The position numbers were made by a program, and so were the translations under genes. Source: M3007 sp038203695 (lineage in GTDB: Bacteria > Bacteroidota > Bacteroidia > Chitinophagales > Saprospiraceae). From it: DNA of 21,736 nucleotides. Within the stretch, counting starts at the first letter, position 1. Every line of letters starts with the position of its first letter. Where the stretch lies: positions 1 through 21,736 of the forward strand of contig JBBRDQ010000065.1 in NCBI GenBank assembly GCA_038203695.1, written 5' to 3'. The notes beneath the pieces were generated by a model that did not search any database, was not told the origin of the DNA, and saw nothing but the letters and a program-made list of their open reading frames with translations. Positions 1 through 8,006 of the stretch are shown here, piece by piece.

Positions 1-3000
1 CATCCGCATCATGGCTTCTGCGTAGTTTATGAGTAAGTCGGGGTCATTGGTGGCTAAGAACCGCGATATATCAAAAGACTTGTTCAGTTTCGCCGCAACT
101 TCATATTGATCCATTAAAATATCTGAACTAGGGTCTTCCTGGGCGATTCGCTCGTAGAGATTATATGCATCGGCCCAGCGTCTTCGGTTTTTGAGACGAC
201 TGGCATAATCCGCGTTCTCTACCGCATTGTCAAAAGCCATAAAGCGGCTGTAATCAAACGGTAAATTGTTCTCAACAGCGATCCTTTCAATCTGCAACAA
301 AACAGACTCAGTATGTTGAATTTTCTCGGCTTTTTCATAAACCTGTATTGCCAGTGCGGGATCTTCGCGATAGATACTTTGGGCGGCATTTCGAAGATCG
401 CCGACTTCCTCTAACAATAAAAATTGTTGCAGGTTAAATTTCTCCCCTTTGCGGACGGCTATCTCTTTCAAACCGGACAATGCACGGAAAGAATGTGCAA
501 ACGTCTCCGCGCGTTCGAAAAATTGTTGTGCAGTATCTAATTTGGCCTGATCGTAGAAATATTTACCATAATCGCACAGATTGCCAGGTTGATCATCGGC
601 AAGGAACTTATCAAGGGACAATCCCGCGCCATTTTTTCGCGCAATAATATCTAAGTAAATCAGCGACGTGGGACGGTGCTGCCGCTGCTCCGCCTGCTCA
701 AAATATGCCTTGGCCAGGATAAATTGCTGGCGATCAAAATAGTATTCGCCGACCTCGGCAATTTCGTCGGCTGTGGCTTTTTGTAGTACCTCTTGGGGGT
801 CCAATCCGGCATTTGCCTTGACGAGATCGGCTACAGAAAGGGCCTGGTGGTTACGCATATACAGTGGAAGCCCTTCGATAAGGAACGTTTGCGCGTACCC
901 ATTAATCACGAGAATCAGTTCATTGTCCTTTGAAAACTGGATATTTGTAATGCCTGAACCGTTTTCAGTAAGGGCTGTACGCAGTTGATTGCCCGTTTTT
1001 GCTTCCCATATTTTTACAATGCCTCCGCTGGCGGCTGAAAAAACGTATTGTCCGTCTGGAGAGAAGACCGCACGTGTAACAGCCGAGGTATGGCCTTCCC
1101 AAACTGACATCGTGGCTTGCAGTATATTCCAGCAGCGAATGGAAAAATCCTTGGCGAAAAATAATAAATAGTGCTCGTCCGGCGAAAAACAGACGGTAGA
1201 AATATCGCCCGTATGGCCTTCAATCTTTTGCATAAATTTTCCCGCTTTATCCAGTAGATTGATAGTGCCATTCGCATCGCTGCATAAGATGTAATTGCCT
1301 TTAGGCGACAGGGAAAAGTTGAAAAATTCGTGGCAATGGGTTTCGATAGGCGGGAGTGAATCTCCCTGTATTTTCCAGCGCCCCAGCAAGGTACTTTTTA
1401 GGGGGAAATAAATAAAAGCGTTGTCTTTAGAAAAAAGGGGACCTCTTGCGCTATTACTTGATTCTGATCTTTTAAAGGTATGCAGAAGGTGACCATCCAC
1501 ATCACATAATTCGTATTCATAATTTGTATTCATGAAATAGAAATACCTGCTGTCCGTAGAAAAAACGCTGGAAGATGAGCGATAAAAATTATTGAAAATT
1601 TTAATGATCTGCCCTTTACGATCCACTAAATAAGCCGTATTATTGCTGTAAATCAAAAAGTGCGCGGCATTTGGCGCGGCAAAAAAACGCTCCGCAGTCG
1701 GCAGTTTAAATGTGCTGACCAAATGCCCCTCGTAGTCCCAGGTCCGAATTGAATCGCCCACAGTAAGCAAACCCTGATCTTCCGGCAGAAAAGTGACCGA
1801 AGTGGAAAGGCTGGTTTTTGAATACCCAGATTGAAGGGTATGCAATAATTTACCTGCGCCATTCAGCAGTAGAACGGTGCTGTCGGCGCAGCTGGCAACG
1901 ATCATTCCATTAGGTGCAAATTCAGCGTTGAGCAACCTTTTGGCAGCGGGTATTTGCAGCAAATTAACATGGCCGGTGGCTTTTTGATAGACCCCGTAGC
2001 CATTGTCAAAATTGCCCAGCACGGCTTGCTGGTCAGCAGAAAATTCATCCGTGACCAACTTGTTGTAAGACCTGTTCAAATGGGCAATCACCGCATTGTT
2101 TTTGTGCCAGACGCGCACAGAATGTTCCTCCCCCGAAGTGACAATTGTTTGCCCGTCTGGCGCGATGTCACTACAAACCAGCAGGTTGTTATCGGCCTGA
2201 AATCTTCGCAGAAGGGTACCATCGCTTTTATAAAGTACAATTTCTCCATTGCCGGCATCCAGCATAATCTTGTCATAGTCAGTCAATTTGAGCGATGTAT
2301 TGCCCCCATAACTCCGCTGATTGCCATAAATAACGGCGCTCTTACTTTTACTCCAAATTTGCAGCGCCCCTCCCTGAAACCCGAAATAAATAAAAGTTCC
2401 ATCCGGTGAAAACACAGCATCGGACGCGGTTCCTCCTAACATTTGGATCGTATCTGTTGGCTTGAACAAGGTGTCGCGCAAGACAAAAATGCCCTTATCC
2501 TGGCTGTCGTACGTGAGTATTTGTCGCCCATTTGGCGAAAGGCGAATAAGCGGGGGGTACGAATAATTATTTTTTACAGCCCGCAAAAAAGTGCCGTTGT
2601 CGTTGAACAGTAGTACTTGACTATCTCTTGCCGCAGTCAGAATATAGCGGCTATATGCCGAAAAAAGGGTCGTTTCTATAGGTTTCCTGTTTTCTGCGGC
2701 CAATTTGCTGGTCGGATTTTCCAGTACTTGCATCTGCTTGCCGCTCTCCGTATTCCACAGCGTAACCTGTCCGTTATTAACCAGCATTTTTTTACTATCC
2801 GGTAAAAATTCAGCGGTAATGATTTTGGTTTTGGGTATTTTAATCGTGTAAAGTGAATCGCCATCTTTGTTCCAGACCCGTGCGGTACTATCCGCACTTA
2901 CCGTCAAAATAAATTTCCCATTAGGCGAATAAGTTGCCCTTTTTACAAAGTTTGTATGCCACCTAAGGGTGTCTAAGGGATGGCCATTTATATCCCATAT

Positions 3001-3714
3001 CATGGCTGTCCGGTCGTTGCTGGCGGTAAGTACACGCGTGCCATCGGGTGAAAAAACAGTGCTGTTTACACGGGCGGTATGCCCTTTCAATGGACGGAAC
3101 ATCCAGGATTCTTCATCGCTGATGATGTCGTGCAAAACCGCCGTCACACCCGGTTCAGTACAATAACCAAGCGTAGAATCATACGCGGTCTGCCAGGCAA
3201 GGTTGGCCAAATGCAGGCCCAGCGTTGGGTCTTTCTTGGCGTTTTTAAGCGCCAGTGCCGCCAGTCGGTTTGATTTTGAAGATTTTTCTGCGGCCCGTTG
3301 GGCATTTTCGGCCATTTTTTGGGCTTCTGTAGCGGTAATCCTGGCGCTTTTTTCCCGCAAACTGGCATTTTGCGCATCGATCCGCTGCTGATCGATGGCT
3401 GCAAATGTTTTTTCCACCGCATCGTCAATGGCCGATTGCGCAGCCGGACAACATACGCGGGCGGCATTGTACAATCGAATGGCGACGCTGTATTGTTTAT
3501 CAATAATAGCCTGCTGGGCATCGCGAACGATTTTGTCGAAACTGCCGCAGTCTCCACGGTCACAGGTAATATGCTGGGCCATACCAATCGCAGGAAACAG
3601 GAAAAGCCAGATCAGGCAACCCAATAAAGCAGGGTGCCACTGATTGATCGAATGCTGGGATGGTGCATTGGCCGGGCTGCTTAAACGCATGGTATTTAAT
3701 AACAAGGTTTTCAT
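1..3714 (-). CDS. Exported WD40-repeat protein with TPR-like C-terminal repeats (3' end outside window)
   Basis: One frame stays open from the ATG at 3714 to the left edge (1238 codons, no stop), so the C-terminus is missing. An in-frame TGA lies 6 nt upstream of the ATG. The N-terminus has a hydrophobic export signal (about residues 29-46, LLGCLIWLFLFPAIGMAQ), a Cys-rich TPR-like stretch, then a coiled coil (about 95-165) of the Ala/Lys/Glu type that usually links nSTAND ATPases to propellers. WD40-like repeats fill about residues 205-945, with clear units such as GHTARVNSTVFSPDGTRVLT and GHTSAVTRAVFSPDGQYVFS. That length fits two or more propellers. From about 960 on, 60-residue TPR-like repeats recur, marked by FDxxxFLAxDxxxxLxxYA. 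The gene lies 60 nt behind the nSTAND ATPase gene. Inference: it is a periplasmic or surface sensor or scaffold partner of that ATPase. Export is likely, but the n-region of the signal is long and weakly charged. Confidence 0.85.
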   Translation of the reverse strand, partial: MKTLLLNTMRLSSPANAPSQHSINQWHPALLGCLIWLFLFPAIGMAQHITCDRGDCGSFDKIVRDAQQAIIDKQYSVAIRLYNAARVCCPAAQSAIDDAVEKTFAAIDQQRIDAQNASLREKSARITATEAQKMAENAQRAAEKSSKSNRLAALALKNAKKDPTLGLHLANLAWQTAYDSTLGYCTEPGVTAVLHDIISDEESWMFRPLKGHTARVNSTVFSPDGTRVLTASNDRTAMIWDINGHPLDTLRWHTNFVKRATYSPNGKFILTVSADSTARVWNKDGDSLYTIKIPKTKIITAEFLPDSKKMLVNNGQVTLWNTESGKQMQVLENPTSKLAAENRKPIETTLFSAYSRYILTAARDSQVLLFNDNGTFLRAVKNNYSYPPLIRLSPNGRQILTYDSQDKGIFVLRDTLFKPTDTIQMLGGTASDAVFSPDGTFIYFGFQGGALQIWSKSKSAVIYGNQRSYGGNTSLKLTDYDKIMLDAGNGEIVLYKSDGTLLRRFQADNNLLVCSDIAPDGQTIVTSGEEHSVRVWHKNNAVIAHLNRSYNKLVTDEFSADQQAVLGNFDNGYGVYQKATGHVNLLQIPAAKRLLNAEFAPNGMIVASCADSTVLLLNGAGKLLHTLQSGYSKTSLSTSVTFLPEDQGLLTVGDSIRTWDYEGHLVSTFKLPTAERFFAAPNAAHFLIYSNNTAYLVDRKGQIIKIFNNFYRSSSSVFSTDSRYFYFMNTNYEYELCDVDGHLLHTFKRSESSNSARGPLFSKDNAFIYFPLKSTLLGRWKIQGDSLPPIETHCHEFFNFSLSPKGNYILCSDANGTINLLDKAGKFMQKIEGHTGDISTVCFSPDEHYLLFFAKDFSIRCWNILQATMSVWEGHTSAVTRAVFSPDGQYVFSAASGGIVKIWEAKTGNQLRTALTENGSGITNIQFSKDNELILVINGYAQTFLIEGLPLYMRNHQALSVADLVKANAGLDPQEVLQKATADEIAEVGEYYFDRQQFILAKAYFEQAEQRQHRPTSLIYLDIIARKNGAGLSLDKFLADDQPGNLCDYGKYFYDQAKLDTAQQFFERAETFAHSFRALSGLKEIAVRKGEKFNLQQFLLLEEVGDLRNAAQSIYREDPALAIQVYEKAEKIQHTESVLLQIERIAVENNLPFDYSRFMAFDNAVENADYASRLKNRRRWADAYNLYERIAQEDPSSDILMDQYEVAAKLNKSFDISRFLATNDPDLLINYAEAMMRM

Positions 3715-3774
3715 AGATCAAATGGTTTTTGTAAAGTCTGTCAGGAAGGCTGTTGTGGGGTATCGTTTCCCTGG

Positions 3775-5433
3775 TTATTTTTTTGATTGCACCTCGTATT
3801 GCTTTATTTTTTGATTAATCATACCGTTCGTCGAGTCAATTTTTCTGGCCTCTTGCATCGTGCGCAATGCCAGGCTCCAGAGTTCGGCGCGTTCGTACAC
3901 CTGGGCGTCCTGCACCAGATTTTCCAGCTGCAAACCTTGCTTGTCGGCCTGCTCCCGTTTTAGATTCGTAAGTGCTATCTGGGTTTCTTTTTGCGACTGC
4001 TCGGCCAAATCCTTGGCATTTTGCACTGAAATAGTCTGGATAACCGCAAAAACCAGCGCCGCAATCGAAAGCCCCGACAGTGCAAATCCGGCGATGGCCA
4101 GTTGCGAAGCCCGTTTGCGCTTGCGTCTTTCTGCGTTCAGTTCGCCTTCCCGCTGGGCATACGCTTCTTCTTCCGCCACGATCCGCTCGGCCTCCAGGCG
4201 TTTACTTTTGGCTTTCAACACGGGCGCAACGAGCGTATCGTGACTTAATTCGTACGTGTAACCGCCCCGCAGATTAGGCTCGGCACGCAATAAGTGCGTA
4301 TCCACCAGACGCCGCAACAGGTCTTCCCGAATGCTGTAATTATCCAGGATTTGTACATCAAACAGCGTCAAACGGCGCTGCTCTTTCTCATACACCAACC
4401 CCTCTTCGATCAGCCGCCGCGCCGACAATTGCTCGCTAGGGTCTTCTATCTGCGCAATTTGCGTGTCGTAATAATTGCGGAATACTTGCTCCGGATCCCC
4501 GACATCGGATTGATCGACCTGGGTATCTCTGGTTCGCAACACCTGTTGTTCGACCGACTGGCAGAGAATCTGCAACTGGAAGGATTCGATCGGCTGACTA
4601 TTGCTTTTAGTCAGGTAATTCAACATGGTATCCAGCGCCGCCGGGGTGTATACAAATGGCGGAGAAATGTATTGATCGGGTTTCTGGGCGGGTTCTTCAA
4701 TGGCCGCACGGGCCTCCTCGCGCGCCAGCGCTTGCAGTTCGTAGCGATTGGCCAGGATTTGTGGCACAAACGGCGTGAGTTTATCCAGCAAACTCATCCG
4801 ATCGGAACGAATGGCGCATACAATGCGAATATTGAGGCGTCTTTCCAGTAAATCATCTTCGCTTTCCGTCAGCAAATCCGGTTGGGCGCGAATGAATAAT
4901 TCGGCCATGCGACGCACGCGTTGCGGTACCGCAGCCTGCAACAACTCGGCAAATTGCCGTCCGAATTGCTGAATCTGTTCTTCCGGGTAGGTAAAGAGTT
5001 CCTCAAACTGATCAAAAATCAGAAAAATGCCCCGGTCGGACTGGTTTTCGTTGATTTGTCGGGTCTTCGCAGCAAACCACAAGGATCGGTCGTCGGGAAA
5101 TATTTTAGGGAGGAAATTACTTTGGTCATAATCGCTCAGGAGGCTGTCCCGGGTAATTTGCGCCGGCGTTTCGGTTTTCCCTTCCGTCCAGGCATTAAAC
5201 CGGATATTGAGGGGCGTAAGTTTGCCATCACGCTCGATTTGTGGAACGATCCCCGCGTTGAGCAACGAACTTTTGCCAAGCCCCGATTTGGCATACAGCA
5301 CGATCAACTGCTCCATTTGCAACAGTGCGTAGAGTTCGCGCACTGCTTTGCTGCGCCCAAAAAACAAGTGCTGCTGTTCAGGAGTGAATGGGCGTGCGCC
5401 AGGGTAACGGTATTGTAACGTGTTGAGGGTCAT
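3775..5433 (-). CDS. nSTAND1-type P-loop ATPase with one transmembrane helix and a periplasmic tail
   Basis: This 552-aa protein begins with the nSTAND1 signature (YPGARPF...FFGR, residues 10-27). The P-loop is AKSGLGKS (48-55), with Ala replacing the usual first Gly. Walker B is LIFDQFEELFT (138-148), the DQFEELF hallmark of the family, and a sensor-type Arg sits in AIRSDR (about 209). Winged-helix-like sequence follows to SHDTLV (397-402). Then come a charged coiled coil, the basic cluster RRKRKR, one hydrophobic helix (about 445-468) and about 84 residues with coiled-coil and TPR-like character. By the positive-inside rule the ATPase is cytoplasmic and the tail periplasmic. Related one-chain proteins continue into WD40 repeats; here WD40 is encoded by the next gene. 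No N-terminal effector-associated domain is visible. It lies 42 nt after the SIR2-like gene. Role inferred: a switch joining an external sensor to an internal effector. Confidence 0.9.
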   Translation of the reverse strand: MTLNTLQYRYPGARPFTPEQQHLFFGRSKAVRELYALLQMEQLIVLYAKSGLGKSSLLNAGIVPQIERDGKLTPLNIRFNAWTEGKTETPAQITRDSLLSDYDQSNFLPKIFPDDRSLWFAAKTRQINENQSDRGIFLIFDQFEELFTYPEEQIQQFGRQFAELLQAAVPQRVRRMAELFIRAQPDLLTESEDDLLERRLNIRIVCAIRSDRMSLLDKLTPFVPQILANRYELQALAREEARAAIEEPAQKPDQYISPPFVYTPAALDTMLNYLTKSNSQPIESFQLQILCQSVEQQVLRTRDTQVDQSDVGDPEQVFRNYYDTQIAQIEDPSEQLSARRLIEEGLVYEKEQRRLTLFDVQILDNYSIREDLLRRLVDTHLLRAEPNLRGGYTYELSHDTLVAPVLKAKSKRLEAERIVAEEEAYAQREGELNAERRKRKRASQLAIAGFALSGLSIAALVFAVIQTISVQNAKDLAEQSQKETQIALTNLKREQADKQGLQLENLVQDAQVYERAELWSLALRTMQEARKIDSTNGMINQKIKQYEVQSKK

Positions 5434-5475
5434 AACGTCATTTTGGGTGATTGGCAGTTAGCAAATAACTTTTAC

Positions 5476-6600
5476 TCACAACACGTCCCGGATTTTATTG
5501 ATAATCTCTAACAGATCGTAGTTTATTTTTGCCCGTTCCACATGGTCTTCCTGCGAATAAACGGCACCGACCAATGATTTTCGATCCAGTACTTCAAACC
5601 GGCTCAACAATAGAATCACCGAGGTTTCATGTTCGCGCAATGCCGACTTCACCACCCGTAAAGGCCCCAGTAGCCCGCGCAGCGATTCAAGCGCTTTTTT
5701 GGTTTCACCATAGGCCACCAAGTCTACGATCGTATCCAGGTTCACCGCGCTGTCGGGCGCACTCATTGTGTTGGCAGTATCGATTTTACGCAGCAGACCT
5801 TGTTTTTCACAGTTATCGTAGAGGTCATCGATAAATTTGTCCACCTGTTCATCGACAAACTGTATCTTGAACTGCTGCTCATACATGGTGCGCGTACTCA
5901 CATCGAGCGCAGCGGGTACCGGCGAAATACGTTCGAAATTAGCGCCATCTACGTGCAGGTTGAGTACACGCAGCAACAATTGCATGTACCATTTGCCGTA
6001 AGGCATGCCGAGAAAGATGTAATTATTGGCCTGCAATAGTTCCGATTTCAGGTCCATCTGCATTTTCCCACCCGCGAAAACGGCTTCCAGGTAACTAAAA
6101 AAGTCGTTGTGGGTCAATATCAGTGACTCGTCTTCTTCCGTCCAGCCAAGCAGGTTGTAAAACAGCGGCAAGTCTTGCACCGGTTTCTCTAATGGACGCG
6201 CCGATTGGCCGTAGTGATAAAAATTACACTGGTGATTTACCCCGTATTTGGTCAGAATATTGGAAAAAAGCCGATCGGGCGTCAGGGAAACGACGATCTG
6301 AAAAGGGATGCGGGCTATTTTTTCCAGCGTTGTCTCCACATGGGGAAACGGTTGGGAATAAAACTGCCGGATTTGTGAGATAACGCGGCTTTTGAATTTA
6401 TTCTCCCGAAACAGAAAGAAATTATCCTGTTCGTAGAATGCCCGGATGTACGGATTATCGGGATTGCGCGCGTCGAGCATGTTGCACAGCGCTTCATCGA
6501 GCGATACACCCGCCGCATCGGCGTACACTTGCGGACCGATAAATAATACGCATTTTCGACGACGAATCGTGTCGGCGACAAAGTTCCAGTCAGTGTTCAA
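5476..6600 (-). CDS. SIR2-like (degenerate) protein with C-terminal effector-associated-like domain
   Basis: The 374-aa product starts at TTG. No ATG or GTG lies between that codon and the in-frame stop at 6619-6621, and the fold begins at once (DWNFVADTIRRRKCVLFIG). Residues 13-210 follow the SIR2_2-like pattern: nucleotide-binding strand and loop (LFIGPQVYAD, 19-28), IVVSLTPDRLF (102-112) at the usual TTNYD site, YNLLGW (148-153) at the usual xLHGS site, LTHNDFFSYL (162-171) and IFLGMPYGKWYMQLLL (195-210). The catalytic Asn and His expected of NAD-cleaving sirtuin-like enzymes are not seen. Residues about 285-374 (YGETKKALESL, then RFEVLDRK, ending INYDLLEIINKI) resemble the small helical effector-associated domain EAD11, a family assignment from memory. 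With the nSTAND ATPase downstream it is probably a signalling or adaptor component. SIR2 fold likely; enzymatic activity doubtful. Confidence 0.72.
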   Translation of the reverse strand: MNTDWNFVADTIRRRKCVLFIGPQVYADAAGVSLDEALCNMLDARNPDNPYIRAFYEQDNFFLFRENKFKSRVISQIRQFYSQPFPHVETTLEKIARIPFQIVVSLTPDRLFSNILTKYGVNHQCNFYHYGQSARPLEKPVQDLPLFYNLLGWTEEDESLILTHNDFFSYLEAVFAGGKMQMDLKSELLQANNYIFLGMPYGKWYMQLLLRVLNLHVDGANFERISPVPAALDVSTRTMYEQQFKIQFVDEQVDKFIDDLYDNCEKQGLLRKIDTANTMSAPDSAVNLDTIVDLVAYGETKKALESLRGLLGPLRVVKSALREHETSVILLLSRFEVLDRKSLVGAVYSQEDHVERAKINYDLLEIINKIRDVL

Positions 6601-6683
6601 GGCGGAGTAGGTTTTTGGTTAGAAGTGGGCTGATAAGTGAATTGGTAAAGTTATTTTACCTGACTTCACAAGTTTTCATAACA

Positions 6684-6713
6684 CAAAATTAGTCTAAACC
6701 GGCAAATTTCAAA
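6684..6713 (-). promoter_or_regulatory. Candidate promoter of the SIR2-like gene
   Basis: Read on the minus strand, TTTG (6713-6710) is followed after 18 nt by TAATTTTG (6691-6684), matching the Bacteroidota -33/-7 pattern TTTG ... TAnnTTTG. Transcription would start near 6678, leaving a leader of about 78 nt before the TTG start codon. It lies in the 166-nt gap after the 130-aa gene, so the SIR2-nSTAND-WD40 genes may also be transcribed separately from it. Confidence 0.5.
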
Positions 6714-6766
6714 TATTTTTTATGTGTTAAGCCAAATAGGCAATTTTTATCTTTGTGAGCGTGTGG

Positions 6767-7159
6767 CTATAAGAATTTTCCGATAAATTGCAGATAGCCT
6801 CGTTGACCATCTCTTTTATGCCAGGTATGAGCGGATTTAAGCACGCGATCAATGCAGGGAATCAACAGGCGAAGTGGCACCCGATAAGCAAATTCATGGT
6901 CCTCAATTTCTACCAGGGCAGTACGATCCAGTCGCAATTCACAAGCCGCACGCACTGCATTAAAGATGAGCATGCTTCTTTCCGGCAGTGCTACCGGCAA
7001 CGTCGGCAGTTTTTTCTTTTCCCGCGTGTATTGGGATGCAAGTCGCTCTAAGGCAAGGATGATGTCCGGATCGCGCAACTCCGGCGTGGTTTCGAAAACA
7101 TCTAGGATAGCGTTTTCAATGTTTTGAAGAATATCGAGGTAATCTTTTACAATGTCCAT
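6767..7159 (-). CDS. Conserved hypothetical protein, 130 aa, first gene of the SIR2/nSTAND block
   Basis: A complete ATG-to-stop frame for a mainly helical soluble protein with no signal peptide or membrane segment. It begins MDIVKDYLDILQNIENAI and ends with HKRDGQRGYLQFIGKFL. The middle has PTLPVALPE followed by an NAVRAACELRLDR helix. I remember uncharacterised bacterial proteins with the same YLDxLQNIE start and a GRQGYLxFIxxFL end, but I cannot name a function. A good -7/-33 promoter match lies just upstream and the SIR2-like gene follows 166 nt downstream on the same strand, so it may be part of that system or simply its neighbour. Confidence 0.75.
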   Translation of the reverse strand: MDIVKDYLDILQNIENAILDVFETTPELRDPDIILALERLASQYTREKKKLPTLPVALPERSMLIFNAVRAACELRLDRTALVEIEDHEFAYRVPLRLLIPCIDRVLKSAHTWHKRDGQRGYLQFIGKFL

Positions 7160-7186
7160 AGAAATATCCGGTTAAAACAAAGATTG

Positions 7187-7220
7187 CAAATGTAGGCATG
7201 ACCATTCATTTCCCGATCAA
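7187..7220 (-). promoter_or_regulatory. Candidate promoter of the 130-aa gene
   Basis: On the minus strand TACATTTG (7194-7187) matches the Bacteroidota -7 element. A T-run ending in TTG (complement of 7218-7220) lies 23 nt upstream, slightly longer than the usual spacing. The expected leader is about 21 nt. The promoter lies in the last codons and 3' flank of the methyltransferase gene. Confidence 0.5.
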
Positions 7221-7904
7221 AAAAACCGCCGGCGCTTTTACTAATGTGATCAACTCCATTTTTTTCCATTCTCTTACGGGCTGTGAACGCACAAATTCAG
7301 CAGCGCCGGTCAAATCCTGCATCACCCCGAATCGGGTATGCGGTTGCAAACTTTCGAGCGCAACCTCCAGTACCATTTGGCTGCGATAGGGCGTTTCGAT
7401 AAAAAACTGGGTTTGCTGATGGCGATCGGCGAGTTGTTCCAATCGGCGCAGATCGCGCGCTAATTCGGGTCTTTTAGGCGACAGATATCCGTTAAAAGCA
7501 AATGACTGACCATTCATGCCGGAAGCCATCAGTGCGAGCAACAGGGACGACGGCCCGACCAGTGGCACTACGCGTACGCCTTCCCGATGTGCGACCGCAA
7601 CAATGGCCGCACCGGGATCGGCTACACCCGGACAGCCGGCTTCAGAGAGTAATCCTATGTTTTTACCGGCTTTTACGGCTGCCAGAAAAGCGCTTTCCGC
7701 TTCCGCACTTTGTTGATTGTCGGCCAATTCAACAAATATCATTTCCGAGATCGGTTTTTGTGGTCCAAGCGATTTCACAAAATGCCGAGCTGTTTTGGCG
7801 CGTTCTACGATAAACACATCCAATTCTTTGACAATTTCAACCACATAAGCCGGCAGGGTATGCAATGCCTGCTCGGCAATGGGCGTAGGAATAAGGTAAA
7901 GCAT
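7206..7904 (-). CDS. Short RsmI-like SAM-dependent methyltransferase (tetrapyrrole-methylase fold)
   Basis: This 232-aa protein has the TP-methylase layout of RsmI, the enzyme that 2'-O-methylates C1402 of 16S rRNA. The N-terminal strand is MLYLIPTPIAE, corresponding to the LYVVATPIGN start of RsmI. The SAM-loop motif LLSEAGCPGVADPG is at residues 85-98 (RsmI: SDAGTPxxSDPG), VPLVGPSSLLLALMASG is at 113-129, and FIETPYR lies further on. It is clearly shorter than typical RsmI (about 280 aa), and I recall Bacteroidota often carrying a short paralogue of this kind beside a full RsmI. The target may therefore differ from C1402. It starts at ATG 7904. It is separated from the PspC gene by a terminator, and its 3' end overlaps the promoter of the next gene. 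Confidence 0.85.
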   Translation of the reverse strand: MLYLIPTPIAEQALHTLPAYVVEIVKELDVFIVERAKTARHFVKSLGPQKPISEMIFVELADNQQSAEAESAFLAAVKAGKNIGLLSEAGCPGVADPGAAIVAVAHREGVRVVPLVGPSSLLLALMASGMNGQSFAFNGYLSPKRPELARDLRRLEQLADRHQQTQFFIETPYRSQMVLEVALESLQPHTRFGVMQDLTGAAEFVRSQPVREWKKMELITLVKAPAVFLIGK

Positions 7905-7950
7905 CGGCTGATTTGTAAATAAGTCGCAAGGTGCAGATTTTTCCGGCTAT

Positions 7951-7981
7951 AAACAAAACGACCCGGCTGATGACCGGGTCG
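7951..7981 (-). terminator. Rho-independent terminator after the PspC/GIN gene
   Basis: A perfect 8-bp stem, CGACCCGG/CCGGGTCG (7959-7966 with 7974-7981), has a 7-nt loop. Read on the minus strand it is followed by TTTTGTTT (7958-7951). It ends the PadR-PspC transcript before the methyltransferase gene. Confidence 0.85.
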
Positions 7982-8006
7982 CAGGGAAATATTTTGGTTA
8001 GATTGT

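Noticed and set aside
3144..3587. 147-aa minus-strand open frame overlapping the WD40 gene
   Set aside because: It is in another frame of the large open WD40 frame, which has a signal peptide and clear repeats; this one has no domain.
4294..4851. 185-aa plus-strand open frame within the nSTAND gene
   Set aside because: Antisense shadow of a clear ATPase; no domain and no promoter.
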